This document shows positions 20,755 through 31,800 of a DNA stretch of 64,000 nt, piece after piece. The position numbers and the translations under genes were made by a program. The stretch lies in the NCBI GenBank assembly GCA_033816765.1, contig CM066292.1:5208001-5272000 (forward strand). Direction: 5' to 3'. The first letter of the stretch is position 1; each line of letters opens with the position of its first letter. The notes under the pieces were generated by a model. The model did not search any database and was not told where the DNA came from. It saw nothing but the letters and a program-made list of their open reading frames with translations. The DNA is from Nothopassalora personata (lineage: Eukaryota; Ascomycota; Dothideomycetes; Mycosphaerellales; Mycosphaerellaceae).

Positions 20755-21148
20755 GTTGATCCCAATCACGATCTGGCTATCTGAGAAACAAAGAGGTTAG
20801 AGGGCGTGAGAGCTCTTGAAGAAAGCTTGGAGAGTGGATGGAGCAAGGAATGATGGAATACTTAAGCTGCCCCTGGTCAAGCTACACACAGCCACATGTC
20901 AGCCGCTCTAAGGCAACAGCTATCGGCTCATGCTGTGGCTTGTCTCAGTAGGTGCGATGTTATTCACAATACTGAATTCCCCTGTAGATGGGGGGCATGT
21001 CGTGATGAGCTGCGGGAATCGATATTCGCACGCATATTCTAAGAAGTATTCACGCGCATATTCGCAGCGAAAACAGCCGTTTATGAGTGGCAAACCCCCC
21101 CTCCCCGTACGGCAAAAGAGACAGCCAGCGAGACCAACGATAATCACC
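20755..21148. other. Intergenic region upstream of the CVNH gene
   Basis: This lies between two minus-strand genes and is the likely promoter and 5' UTR of the CVNH gene plus the 3' end of the GT31 gene. A small cluster of TATTC/CACGC phrases (TATTCGCACGCATATTC, 21022-21065) is repeated imperfectly three times. No gene is seen. Confidence 0.4.
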
Positions 21149-22718
21149 TCATGCCTTCTCCTCCTCACGATCCTCCCTTCTCTTCACCCAAACCTCTTTC
21201 ACCTCATCGCAGTCCCTCTTGACCATAACATCCATAATCCGTTGCACCATCCACCCGCTAACAGCACCCGTCAACTCATCTTTCCTAGCCTTCGGCACTC
21301 GATCCCCCGCACTTCCCTGATCAGGCATCAACCCAATCTTCCACCCAAACCTCACCCTCCGATTAGCGCGGCACGACCCTTTCCTCCACGCCCACTGCAT
21401 ACACTGCGCCTCCTGCGTACAGAACGCTTCGCAACGCTCCGCACTGTGATACGACGCAGCCGGATCTGCGCTATTGCCAGTCTGCTCGAAGACCCAGTCG
21501 GCGCTGAGATTGTCCCACTCCTTCATTCTAGCACCAGGCGCTGTTTTGATCCTCCGCATGACGAGGCCGAGGAAGACGTCGCGATGAAGCATTGGGGTGT
21601 TTAGAGGTCGGCCACTTCGCCAGGAGCGCTCGAAGTGGAAGAGCTTATCAACGGCTGCCGCATCGACGTGATGCCAGGAGATGACGGGGCGACACCAGTG
21701 AGTTTCGCTCCAGTCGAGGCTTGTGACGGATTCGCCTTGGAAGAGGGGGAAGCTGGTTGTTAACTTGAGAGGCGTTTTTGACTCAAAGAGGACTTCGGCT
21801 AGGACTTGATCGCCGCAGCAGCGATCTGCTACCACTGTTTCCCAGTGATGTTGGTTGGTGGTGTATTCTTTATGGACGATGGCGACTGCAGGTGCAGATA
21901 ACAAGATCCCCGAACCACCGTGCGCGAACTCCATGGGTCCGATCATGGTCTGCGAGCCAGCATAGATGGGTTTGGTGTGATCGAGAGTCGCCAGCTGCAT
22001 CAGAAGGTTCGGCAACGAGACTGCTGTATCCGCTTCCATGAAGAAGAACCATTTCTTTCCTGCGAACTCCTCTCCTGCACACACCGATACCATAGGCAGG
22101 AACTTCCACTTATCCAGCCGCCTCGATATCTTATCGCCTCCATTCGCATCTGCATTTCCCAGCTGCTGCCGCATAGCAGCTTCTTTGGCAATCTCTCCAG
22201 CGTCTGCGCCGCTCTTGATGTGTTTGAGAAGGTGACCGTAAGCGGGACCATCGTGGGACTTCTCGAGGACGTCTTTGAGGACTGGTGCAAGCGCATCGCG
22301 GACTTCAAGAGTATGGCCAAAGGACTGAGGGTAGTCAGAGTACACCCGATATGTAAGTGCTTCGCAGGCTAGCGTGGTGGACAGATGAATCGGAAGCTTG
22401 TCGTATATCTCTGTGGAGCCTGTCTTGATGATTATGACGAGGTCCTTTAGGCCATTCGCAACGAGCCGATCGCAGTAAGAGGTTTCTGGACTAGAGGACT
22501 CCAACGCGTAGTCCACGTGCGTATGGTTCGTCAGCGCCTTCAAGGCGTCCAGTCGAGGAAAGCTGAGCGTGCGCGAATCGTTGATTCGAACGTATCGAAT
22601 GAGGAAGGCTAAGGCCAGGAGCCCTGCGAACAGGGACTGCGCATTTGTTCAGCGGCAATGCAAGCCTAGTTGTCCGATTGAAACTTACCAGCCTGTCAGT
22701 TCGCCGCCTATGGATCAT
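21149..22718 (-). CDS. Fungal GT31-type glycosyltransferase (copy 1)
   Basis: There are two exons: a 30-nt first exon (22718-22689, MIHRRRTDRL) and 22636-21149, with a 52-nt GTAAGT..GCAG intron. The splice adds a type II membrane anchor (SLFAGLLALAFLIRYV) directly after the basic N-terminus, as expected for a Golgi glycosyltransferase; about 505 residues. The Fringe-like/GT31 catalytic region follows: LVIIIKTGSTEIYDKLPIHL, RLDKWKFLPMV, KWFFFMEADTAVSLPNLL (ExD metal site), FAHGGSGILLS, and RCCGDQVLAEVLFE. A Cys-rich PAN-like tail (CEAFCTQEAQCMQWAWRKGSC) is at about residues 380-410. The donor and acceptor sugars are unknown. A diverged paralog lies upstream in the same orientation. Confidence 0.85.
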
Positions 22719-24149
22719 CGCTACTTTCAATCTCCACGCTCAAGTGTCCGGCAACGTAAGTCGCAACTTGACTACACAGTGATGAGACTCGCCGAATGTG
22801 CCTTGCATGACCGGTACCAGGAAAGGTGTCCTTTGAGCAGTCCGAGCTGATGGGTAACGCAAGAGACTCCGAACGTCCACTATAAGTAATCTGCAACTTC
22901 TCCTTCCCAGTGCGTGCCTGTTTTGGTTACTACGTCGCTTCACTATGAGCTAGAGACCATCGAAGCTAAGGATGATGGTCATACCAGGAGCTCGTTGAAG
23001 GATGCGAAACGATGCAAGGGGCTGCTGAACCTGACTACGAAATTTCTGCCCTAATTGCGATGGCATGCGCGTGATCATGGGGGAGAGGAATCCCTTGATG
23101 GACTCCACAATGTACTGAAAGAAGATAGAAGTCTTATTCTGACTCGGATTCATAGAGATGTACCAAGTGCAACACTTGCTTTGATGCTTGGATCCGCACA
23201 GCATGTATTCTGGAAGGTCACTACGACAGAAGGCCATCCGCGTTGATCAATCTGCTCCAAATGGTTGAATTCAGGGTATTGTCGTCGTGCCATAATGAAA
23301 GTCGGTTTCGTAGCCCCTTGGCCACTTTAGCTCGGAAGTCCAGAGTCACAACCGGCAGGTGATTTTGCAGAAGCGGAAGCTTGCCATTCAGTTGAAGGGC
23401 AGAAATGCGACACGAATCATACCCTGTCTGATATTCGTCTGTCCTTATCCTCGGAAGCCGCTCTTCCGGAAGGTTACCAGTGACGATGCCATACTGTGCC
23501 GTCGTTTCGTGGCCTGATCTTACCAACAACGGCAGAGAGGAATCCGCCAAGACTCTTTGATATACGGCTGTGAGGTTGAGCTTCGTGTTGCAATCTCATC
23601 ATGCTGGACAGAGACCGCCTTGGCCTTGTGGGAACGAACAATCGAGTAATAAATCTGATAGGATGTTGGGCGTTGTTAATGCTGATCATGATCAGCTCTG
23701 TATATCCGCGGTCTCCGTCTTCGCCTGGGCAATGGACGTGATCGAACACTTGAGCCTGATGTATGTGTCTCTTCACTGTGGACTTTCGTCAATAGCTGCT
23801 GCGAAACTGAGCTTCAGAGCCGGTCGTTCTTGTCTTCCTCCACTCTTTCAACAGCTGATGGGAAGTCACATGCAAACCTCACCTGGCAGCCATCACCACA
23901 CACGTCAAATGACGCATGCCAAAGAGTCGAAGGATATACATGTACATTTCTATGACTATATACACCTGGTGCGCACCATCGCTATACAGCCACGAAAGAG
24001 ACTCGCACCCGCCGTGCCAAACCCTAGCGCCATTGTGAATCTATGCATACATTCCGTCTCCAGCACTTGGGCACGGACTCTGTATATCCGCGTCTTGCAC
24101 TCCGGCCGCGCGAATGAGAACCATCTTCACACATATGTATCCATCCTCT
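22719..24149. other. 1.4-kb spacer between the two GT31 genes
   Basis: No gene is supported. The longest frames (23570-24166 + and 23221-23550 minus) show no domain, signal peptide or family resemblance. The part next to 22718 is the likely promoter of GT31 copy 1. Confidence 0.4.
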
Positions 24150-25721
24150 TCAACCCGCCCACTTAACCTCACAGCCTTCCAACTTCTTCTTGAACGCAGC
24201 AATCCTCTCCTGAATCCATCCACACTCCCAATGCTCCTTCTCCCTCTCATCACTCTTTCCAAACCTGATATCGCTCCCCAGCTGGCATCTGCCGGGTGTG
24301 TGCATCCATTGTATACAATCATCCCCCTTCATCATACAAGCTGCCGCGCACAGCTCCGGGCTCTCAACCGACTTCTGCTCGTACTCTTCCAGCTCATGGA
24401 ATGGCGTATCCTCATCATTCGCCAAATCGGGTCTTACAAACTTCTGCTTCGTGCTCAGATTGTTCCAGTGAGTTCTATTCACGCTGACGTGTTGCGCGAC
24501 GAAGTGTTCGAAAACGTCGCGGTAGAGATACGGTTCTTGCCAGCCGTGTTTGTCGGTCCAGGCTTTTTCGAATTTCCAGTGGGAGTCGACTTCGATTGGC
24601 GAAACGTGGTGGAAGGTGATGGGTGGAGTGCACCAGTGGTTTGCTGTGAAGTCGACAGTGCTGATCGTTTCGCCTTGGATCAGAGGCCAGGCGGGTGTCA
24701 GGGGGATTCCGGCTGCCATGAACGCGTCAGCGACGATTGCGTCACCACAGCAGGTGCGGGCGGTTCGTTGCTCCCATTCCTCGTCGTACACCTCTTTGCC
24801 GGCGTGGTGGCGTGCTGCTTTTAGGGTCTCGGCGGCTTCGCGTGATATGACGATGCCGCTGCCGCCGTGAGCGAAAATTCTGTCGCCGATGAGATTCTGT
24901 GCCCCCAAGTAGTACGGCTTCTTCGGATCCATGGTTTTGAGGTACATCAAGAGGTTTAGCCAGGACATGCTGGTGTCTGCCTCGATCATGACGAACCATT
25001 CGATGCTGTCATCCGCCGTCTCGAACGCATGATGCAGCATTGGCAAGAACTTCCACTTGTCCAGATCCCAGCCGCCATCTCCCCGTAACTTCCCCACATC
25101 TTGACCTTCCCGTTCATATTTCTGGATCTCGCGGTATAGCTGGAAATCTACATGCTCCTCCCGGGTCTTCTCCGAGACGGGTCTGATGGCGTCGTGGATC
25201 TGGACGTCGCCAAAGGCCTGCTCGAGATCGGAGTAGATGCGGAAGTTCGGTATACATCGGAAGGTGGTAACAAAATGTGTCGGCAGTTTCGCGTACAATT
25301 CAGTTGCACCCGTCTTAAGCATTACAAGCACCTTGTCGGCGCCTGGAAGGTGCAGGCAATCCGTCCCGTTGTGGTGGCCCACCAGAGGCTCACCAAGCTT
25401 GTGGGAGGGTGACGATTCCGGTTTTGCTGGCGGCGGAATGTTCGGTTGGGAGTCTTGTGCCAATGTGTCGAGGTGTTCTGGTTGGTCGAGGGTAGCGCTC
25501 GGAGTGGCTGGCGTGGCTTGGCCGTGCTCCTTGTTGCTCGAGTTCTGCTGTTGGTGGTTCCCGTGTAACCACTTCGAATCGGCTACATGCTTATTATAGG
25601 CCTCTTGTGCCTTGGGGAACCATGAGTCGCGCAGCAGAAACAGTGCGACAATGACCAGAAAGATGACGGCCAGTCGACCAAGCGTCACGCCGCGCCCGCC
25701 CAGGATGGTGCCCCCGCTCAT
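24150..25721 (-). CDS. Fungal GT31-type glycosyltransferase (copy 2)
   Basis: This is a single exon of 523 residues from the ATG at 25721. The N-terminus is short and Gly/Arg-rich, followed by an anchor (LGRLAVIFLVIVALFLL) at about 16-32, then a disordered Gln/Pro/Ser stem to about residue 105. The catalytic region parallels copy 1: VLVMLKTGATELYAKLPTHF, DLDKWKFLPML, EWFVMIEADTSMSWLNLLMY (ExD), FAHGGSGIVIS, and TCCGDAIVADAFM with HHVSPIEVD. The tail again has a PAN-like Cys set (CAAACMMKGDDCIQW..GRC). It is a type II Golgi membrane enzyme with unknown sugar specificity. Similarity to copy 1 is clear in motifs but low elsewhere, and the intron is absent, so the duplication is old. Confidence 0.87.
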   Translation of the reverse strand: MSGGTILGGRGVTLGRLAVIFLVIVALFLLRDSWFPKAQEAYNKHVADSKWLHGNHQQQNSSNKEHGQATPATPSATLDQPEHLDTLAQDSQPNIPPPAKPESSPSHKLGEPLVGHHNGTDCLHLPGADKVLVMLKTGATELYAKLPTHFVTTFRCIPNFRIYSDLEQAFGDVQIHDAIRPVSEKTREEHVDFQLYREIQKYEREGQDVGKLRGDGGWDLDKWKFLPMLHHAFETADDSIEWFVMIEADTSMSWLNLLMYLKTMDPKKPYYLGAQNLIGDRIFAHGGSGIVISREAAETLKAARHHAGKEVYDEEWEQRTARTCCGDAIVADAFMAAGIPLTPAWPLIQGETISTVDFTANHWCTPPITFHHVSPIEVDSHWKFEKAWTDKHGWQEPYLYRDVFEHFVAQHVSVNRTHWNNLSTKQKFVRPDLANDEDTPFHELEEYEQKSVESPELCAAACMMKGDDCIQWMHTPGRCQLGSDIRFGKSDEREKEHWECGWIQERIAAFKKKLEGCEVKWAG

Positions 25722-26959
25722 GGTGCCCCTCAATCACTGTCCCCGCCGTCGCTGCTAAGATTGGGATTCCGCCGCACCCATCAGCTCCAGACTGTGCCCC
25801 TGGGAGGGTAGTCACAAGTGTGCAATCGCGATCGCAGTAGCAGTGAGACCAGAAGGGAACTAACGAGCGGCGCTTGACCATCACCAGCAGCGGGTGTGAT
25901 GAGGTGTGTGGTATCGTAGTATACTGTACAGAATCGCTGCAGAAAATAGTTGAGACCGACACGCAGACACATGTCATCTCAAAATACGAGCAGCAGCGCA
26001 GGAGCTGCCAACCACGCACTCGCACACGCACAGCGAAGCGCCACTTGTGAAGCTGACCAGGGACCGACGAGCGAGACATGTCGAAAAAAGGAGTCCGCAT
26101 ATCATCCATGTTACAATGGTGATACGCCATCGCCTGAACCACTTTTATTAGCTCTAGTTCTACAGTACCCGCCAGGAGCTTGTTTTTGCTTGGCTGTGAA
26201 TTGACTTCTGCCGCCGGGATTCTTGTTCCCCTGCTGCTGAACACAACAGCTGTCGTCGTGTACCGCCGCCATCTGTGATAAGACAGCGATGGTGATAGTT
26301 CTATCGCATGCAGCTTCGTGTCTTGGCTCAGGACGTCCCCAAAACCGCCGTTTTTACGCCATGTCATAAATAGATCATGTCAGTAGCATATACCATGTCC
26401 GGGCGATCAGGAACGAGGTTTCGCCGCCTTTGCGGACATGTCTGTAGACGTGTAGAAGTTGGTCACGAGGACGTTCGGATTCTCTGTACCGTCGACGCTG
26501 CTCACCATCAACTCGCAGTGATGGTGTGTACTGTACTGTAGTAATCTAGTTCACGCACAGAGCCACACAGTGGTTCTCTTATCGGGTTGAATGTGCTCGA
26601 GATGCGTCATCATAGGGCAGCCTCATGCAGTTGTGCAACAGCATTGCGTCGAACATCTCCAGCCGCAAGTCGATAGAAGATGCCACCTGCTACACCTTAT
26701 TCCCAACCCTCCTCGAAGAGATCATACACACACACATATAGATAAAGCACTGATGCATACAGAGGAGGAGGAGGAGGAGGGTCGCGTCGCGTCAAGGCGC
26801 GATTGGCCCGGGCCAATGATGAGCCGGTTGCTCGGCCACGTGAAACTTGCCACTGGTCGAACTCGGACTTCAACCTTCAATCCACTTCTTGTTGCCGATG
26901 GGCATTCAACAACGATGCAACGTCAATGAGAAGATAGACCACAGGAGACATGGCCCATC
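25722..26959. other. Divergent promoter region (GT31 copy 2 / PLC-like gene)
   Basis: 1.2 kb lies between two divergently transcribed genes. No gene is supported. A short GAG microsatellite lies at about 26762-26780. A 257-codon minus frame (25594-26367) has a non-ATG start, overlaps the GT31 N-terminus and has no domain. Confidence 0.45.
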
Positions 26960-28240
26960 ATGCATTCATCTTCACCTTCACTGTCGAAAGGGCGGCTTGC
27001 GCTCTACTTGTTCGCTGGTATGGCCATCTTCTTCATCACCTCTGCGGCGGTAGCTAGCTGGACCCAACCAGCGGAAGCATTGCCCACGCCATCGACTCGG
27101 CACCGTGACGGACATGTCGCAACCAGCTCTCTGGCCAGCTTTGCACTGGAAAAAGTCCTCGGTGATGGGTCGCCTGTCTTCGGCCTGCCAACTAATACTC
27201 AAGCCTCCACCGCCACATGGATGAAGGCATACAGAGACGATACCAAGATCGTGCACATGAACATCCCTGGAACACACGATGCAGCCACTTGGAACTTCTC
27301 AAAGACCACCCAAGAGTACCTCGAGCCTGTGATGGATCTTGTCAACATCACCGAGGTTGAGCCCTCTTTTTACAGATGCCAGAACCAATCCATGAGCACG
27401 ATGCTCAACGCCGGGGTTCGTGCTTTCGACCTGAGATATGCATACGATGTGACCAAGTCAACTCTGGTTTTTTGGCATGGCAATGCCCTGCAATCACAAA
27501 CAGCGACTGTGGACGACGTGCTGTATAGCTTCTACGACTGGCTTGATCATCATCCCAGCGAGGCCTTGTTCCTATCATTTCAGCACGAGGGTGGCAACAA
27601 TGACGTTGGCACACAGCTAATGCTATACCACACCTTGACCGCTCCTGCCGCGAAGCAGTATATCCTTCAGACGAGAGATACACTTGGGTCTCTGGGCGAA
27701 GCCCGTGGCAAGATCACACTTCTTCGCCGCTTCGATCTGGATCTGTTGCCCGCATCCTACGAAGAGGCAATGCCTGGCCTCCACTTCTCGCCCAACGATT
27801 GGACCGTCAATGGAGCAAATATCACGTTGGTGTACAACCGAACTACCGGCGAAACTGCTTATATCGAGGACTACTACCGCCCAAAGACTCCAAAGAACTC
27901 ATCAGCAGAGCTTAACATACAGTATAAGCTCAATGCAACCGAGGCAGCGCTGAAGCGTGCTTCAGGGTCCAACGCAGATAGTCTGCACTGGTCCTTTGCA
28001 TCCAGTACGAACACTGGCAACAACCCTCCGGACACTCCAGCAACGCAAGCGCTGGGTAATGGGACGCTAACACCTAAAGGTGGCGTGAACCAGCAACTTG
28101 TACCTATATTGAAGACTCTTCAAGGGAAGAGACTTGGTATCGTCATGTTCGATTTCTTCGAGGAGCCGGAAGAGCTTTTGCCACTTTTCTTGAGCTTACT
28201 GTCCCCAGAGCAGGCCAAGACTTATGGGTCAAAAGCGTGA
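26960..28240 (+). CDS. PI-PLC X-like phosphodiesterase, membrane or secreted
   Basis: This is a single exon of 426 residues from the ATG at 26960. The N-terminus has a hydrophobic segment (LALYLFAGMAIFFITSAAVA, about 13-32), a signal anchor or signal peptide, so the enzyme faces the lumen or outside. The PLC-like TIM-barrel signature is present: MNIPGTHDAATWNFS (first catalytic His region), MLNAGVRAFDLRYAYD, LVFWHGNALQ (second His region), DWLDHHPSEALFLSFQHEG, and GKITLLRRFDLD. It ends with LGIVMFDFFEEPEELLPLF. About ten N-glycosylation sites support passage through the ER. It lacks the Y, C2 and EF-hand domains of eukaryotic PLC, so it belongs with the bacterial-type PI-PLC group. Its substrate may be phosphatidylinositol or GPI-like lipid; that is inference. 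Confidence 0.85.
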   Translation: MHSSSPSLSKGRLALYLFAGMAIFFITSAAVASWTQPAEALPTPSTRHRDGHVATSSLASFALEKVLGDGSPVFGLPTNTQASTATWMKAYRDDTKIVHMNIPGTHDAATWNFSKTTQEYLEPVMDLVNITEVEPSFYRCQNQSMSTMLNAGVRAFDLRYAYDVTKSTLVFWHGNALQSQTATVDDVLYSFYDWLDHHPSEALFLSFQHEGGNNDVGTQLMLYHTLTAPAAKQYILQTRDTLGSLGEARGKITLLRRFDLDLLPASYEEAMPGLHFSPNDWTVNGANITLVYNRTTGETAYIEDYYRPKTPKNSSAELNIQYKLNATEAALKRASGSNADSLHWSFASSTNTGNNPPDTPATQALGNGTLTPKGGVNQQLVPILKTLQGKRLGIVMFDFFEEPEELLPLFLSLLSPEQAKTYGSKA

Positions 28241-28875
28241 TCGATTGATCACTGTGGATTCTTGTCATGCAGAGCTGCAGCGAATCACGCCATCCAGGTT
28301 AGACATCTGGCCGGTTTGCCTTTCCCTGGAAAAATACCAGAAGATAGCGGACATGGCGGAATGGCCGAATCGCGCGCATATCGACAGCATTTGCATACAT
28401 GCGATCGTCTGAACATTCCTGAGAAACGAAGTTGACATAATGGTCCACCCTGGTCATGTTTCTGCGAGCTCACAGAGGCCAAGAGCCAGGTCTGATATTG
28501 ACCATTGCAGCGCTTCAGCTCGGTGCTCACAATGAGATTCTTTGTGCAAGTTCAAGATGAGGAATACAAGCCGATGTCAGTGAAAAGAGCAGAACGAAAC
28601 CGAGTCGGAATCCTGACTACTGGAGAGATCGTGGTCAAGTTGACGATTAAAGTAGCCAGCCGCCATGCTTCCCTTAACAACCACTCATACATATATACGA
28701 CTCCGTCCGCCCGGCCGGTACAATCAAAATTGCTCGACCGCACGTCTAAACTTCTCGCTTCGCACCTTGACATCGACCGGCCGCCCTCTTGCCGCAGGCA
28801 CTATAAGAACATCTGTCACACAGTGAGGAGCTGACTTCTTGCCACAGGCCAGATACAGGTTGAGACCAACACATC
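28241..28875. other. Intergenic DNA before a small secreted protein gene
   Basis: No gene is supported. This is the likely 3' UTR of the PLC-like gene and the promoter of the small secreted protein. A TATA-like sequence (ACATATATACGAC) is near 28690. Confidence 0.4.
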
Positions 28876-29181
28876 ATGAATTCGACACTCATCCTCATCA
28901 GTGTCCTTGTGTGCTTCTTCCAGCTCTGTTCTGCACTGCCAACACCAGCACCGATAACTGCTCACCAAGGAGAAGCGACATGTGGCATTGCGTGCACTAA
29001 TCATCCAGAAGGACCCAACAACCCTGGCTCAAAACTTCGACCAGTGCAAGTAGCGTTGCAAGCCGATATGGTGTCCCAAAACGACGCGATAGGTAACGAC
29101 ATCTCCTCCAGTCGGGTCAATATATGGCAAGATACTCAGGGCTATATCGAATTCGCCTTCCACAAATATCAGCATGTCTAA
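28876..29181 (+). CDS. Small secreted protein, 101 residues
   Basis: The ATG at 28876 opens on a strong signal peptide (MNSTLILISVLVCFFQLCSA, cleavage near residue 20-25 before LPTPAP). The mature part, about 78 residues, has only two cysteines (CGIACTNHPEGPNNPG), several Asn/Asp/Gln, and no family I know. The size and secretion signal are those of a candidate effector or wall-associated peptide. No intron is needed. Expression is unproven, and a chance frame of this length with so clean a signal peptide is possible but less likely. Confidence 0.5.
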   Translation: MNSTLILISVLVCFFQLCSALPTPAPITAHQGEATCGIACTNHPEGPNNPGSKLRPVQVALQADMVSQNDAIGNDISSSRVNIWQDTQGYIEFAFHKYQHV

Positions 29182-30212
29182 GATGAAGACCAAGCGCCAT
29201 CTGCTCATCATTTGGCAAACGGCTTGCAGCCACCTATACACCAGACTTCTTGCTTTCGAAGACTGGGAATCAACCATCAGCTTACCCTACTGGTAACCAG
29301 AGACGGCCACAACCCGTCCTCAGGCACCTACCTAGCCAAGTGCAAGCACGCACCATTCATCAAGACTGGATCGAGATCGAAACTTCTAGACGCACGAATC
29401 ACTCAGTCTCGCATCGGTGCCTTGCCGAAAGCGAACGAAACAAGTCTCGAAGAGAGAGGAAGCATTTGTCTGGAAGGAGAGCAAGGCTGCCGCAGAACCT
29501 CGCAAAAGAACCAAGATCGTCATACCGGTGTCGGACATTCGTCGATAGCGTATGGCTATAGTTCGAAACGCTCCTCGAATTGACCGAATCTGGGCAGTGC
29601 AGCTATTACATGCCCAACGCACTCAGTACCAGTATCATCTACCTCATTGGTCATCACTGACCTCAAAGGATCCGAAAGAAATGCACAGACCCTCACATCA
29701 TTGCTAATTTCCCGTCTCCCCTCCCACTCCAGTCGCTCCATCTCCATTTCATTCTGCCCACTTCAAGGATGCGCCTAATCCTTCGCGTTCGCGCTGTCAG
29801 CAGTCGCCGGCGCCGCCCATGCGATACTACTAGAAAGAGACTAGCTACCGATGTGCATGCCTGGGAATTATGCCAGCCGAGACGAATGCTCGAACACCTT
29901 TGCGATGGTTTACAGTGACACGGGAAAGAAGTCTTGTTGGCGGAGTAGCTATGGAGCGTGGCAAGTTTGCATGAATTGAGGCGCTGTAGTGAGGAGCTGA
30001 GTCCTGCGTCTGTGCCAGTTTGTCGGATGAAAGTGGCAATGGCAAGTCCTGGATACTCCGTCGACTCGATACATCCTGCTTTACCTATCATATGGACGAC
30101 AATGGTCCAAGTCGAGCTTGCGGCGATCATAGCGAAAACCCCCAAGAACTCGCATCGCTGACCTCCATCTTCCTCGATAATCGTCTCTGCAGGAGCTTGC
30201 TTTCTACTGCTC
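29182..30212. other. Gene-free DNA
   Basis: The frames here (for example 29212-29583 + and 29693-30358 minus) have no recognisable content. The long minus frame starts inside the F-box pseudogene in another frame. Confidence 0.35.
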
Positions 30213-31164
30213 CTAGAGCCACGTCGAATCCGCCAAATCCGCTGCTTCACCCTTGTTGATCCGCCGTGCGCGGCGGGCAGCCTTCTGCTCGAGTCTCTCC
30301 TGGGTTTCCTCGCGGACTCGCTCATACTTGGACGTTTTGCGATACTTGAGTGCTTCATCTGTGCAGGTGTCGCACCTGGCGGGATGAATCACGAGCTTTT
30401 GGGTACAGCATGTCTTGCACATTGCTCCTCTGAAGCCTTGCGCCACCAGATCGAGCTCGCCCTTTTGAAGAATATCCCTGTGGGTCCATCTTCGTGGAGC
30501 ATCGCCAGCAGCCATAGCGAATGGATACGTCGCTCATACGGTTACAGTTCGGACAAATCCTCATGCCCCTGGGACCCGAGTAGTAGTGGTGTCCGCGTGA
30601 CTCGGCTCTAGCGTTGAATGCTGTGCCAGGACGATTCTCGCCATCTGCAACAACACAGTCGATGCAGTGTCAGGTTCATCTGTTTTGAATTCTGGCGTAG
30701 TCCCTTGTAGTCTTGCTCATGGTGAGCTTCGAACATGGACGAACGCGGTAGCACCGGTAGCAGGCGAAGCCGTTTGTGACTTGGGGTGCCGAAGCGCGGG
30801 TGTACATCTCAAACTTGGTAGGCTCTCGAGTCAGGAGGTTATGCTTGGTCCAGAATTGTGCCGTCTCTCTATGGCGAAGATGCGTCAGTCGAGCGAGGTA
30901 CTTGATAGCGCTAACCCGCCTTCACGTACACAAGTCCGCTTTTTCGCTGTCCGGCCAGTATTGAGGCTTCACCCTCCGGTGGAACCAGCGATCGACCTGC
31001 GGCAGGCGGATAGCATCTTGATAGCGGAAATAATCCACGATGCGGAGCTGCAGCTCAGCAGGCAGGCGCTGTAGCCGCTGGAAAACAGTGGTTGGCGGTG
31101 GTACCAAAGGTGCGGTAGTAGGTGGCGACTCAGATGAGCCGCGTGCACGCCCAGGAAGAAGCAT
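30213..31164 (-). pseudogene. F-box / Cys-rich protein, disrupted
   Basis: The minus frame from the ATG at 31164 (MLLPGRARGSSESPPTTAPL) carries an F-box: QRLQRLPAELQLRIVDYF followed by RYQDAIRLPQVDRWFHRRVK. It stops after KADLCT. In another frame from about 30920 the protein continues with a Cys cluster (GFACYRCYRVRPCSKL), then NR-TGA-T-TGA-HCIDCVVADGE, and RICPNCNRMSDVSIRYGCWRC. The end (CKTCCTQKLVIHPARCDTC and a basic coil) is in a third frame. The domain order, F-box then paired Cys knuckles, is a family common in Dothideomycetes. The two TGA codons would be CGA before a C-to-T change. Introns could explain one of the joins but not all, so I call it a pseudogene. Intact members would be SCF substrate adaptors. 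Confidence 0.6.
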
Positions 31165-31289
31165 GTCAAAGTGTAGCGAAGCTGGTACAGATGACAATGC
31201 CAAGCCATATATCGTACTACAGAAGCACGAGTTCGAGGCGAAGCGATTCTGCCCGGACCGTTTCGAGCTGGTGGGCACGATATGGCGCG

Positions 31290-31800
31290 ATTGATAGAGT
31301 ACCGCTCGCTCCAGAACATCGAGCTTTGCTCAATGTCCTTGGCGAAGAACATCTTTGTCATGCTGCGGGAGAACTTCGTGCGAGGACGTACATTCTCGAC
31401 GATCCTCACCCCGACTTCACGCTCCCACACACCCATCGATCTGTTTGTCCCAGAATTGAGCCTCGCATCTGCGAACCTGACATGAACACGTTACAGCACT
31501 CGAGTATGAGCTGGGCTCCTTACACGAACCGAACCTTTTCCTACTACGAGCATCGTTCCGGCTCCACCTTCAGGCGAAACTATTCGTTGACCTGCGATAT
31601 ACAGAGCGCGTCGTGGTAACTGAAATAGCTGAAGACGTGAACTCACAACCCCCCAGGGAGGCTTTGAAGGCGTTCGATGGGGCTCGATGGCGGTGTATGC
31701 CCGGATTCTGTCAGAGGCGAGCCTGCGACGGCGTTGCAATGGACAATCGTCACCTCGGGATTGATATAGCTGAGCACTTGTTCAAAGATGTGCTCAAGGC
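31290..31800 (-). pseudogene. Second F-box relic, tandem to the first
   Basis: One minus-strand frame keeps family similarity across many stops: PIERLQSLPGGL-TGA-VHVFSYFSYHDALCISQVNE-TAG-FRLKVEPERCS-TAG-TAG-EKVRFV-TAA. It parallels the F-box region of the neighbouring gene (ERLQSLP against QRLQRLP, SYHDAL against RYQDAI). It lies just upstream in the same orientation, so it looks like an old tandem duplicate. Confidence 0.55.

Noticed and set aside
20930..21604. 224-codon + strand ORF
   Set aside because: It lies opposite the conserved 3' part of GT31 copy 1 and has no domain.
23570..24166. 198-codon + strand ORF between the GT31 genes
   Set aside because: It has no ATG-proximal features, domain or signal peptide, and ends inside the opposite-strand GT31 gene.
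25594..26367. 257-codon minus-strand ORF
   Set aside because: It starts at a non-ATG codon, overlaps the N-terminus of GT31 copy 2 and shows no recognisable content.
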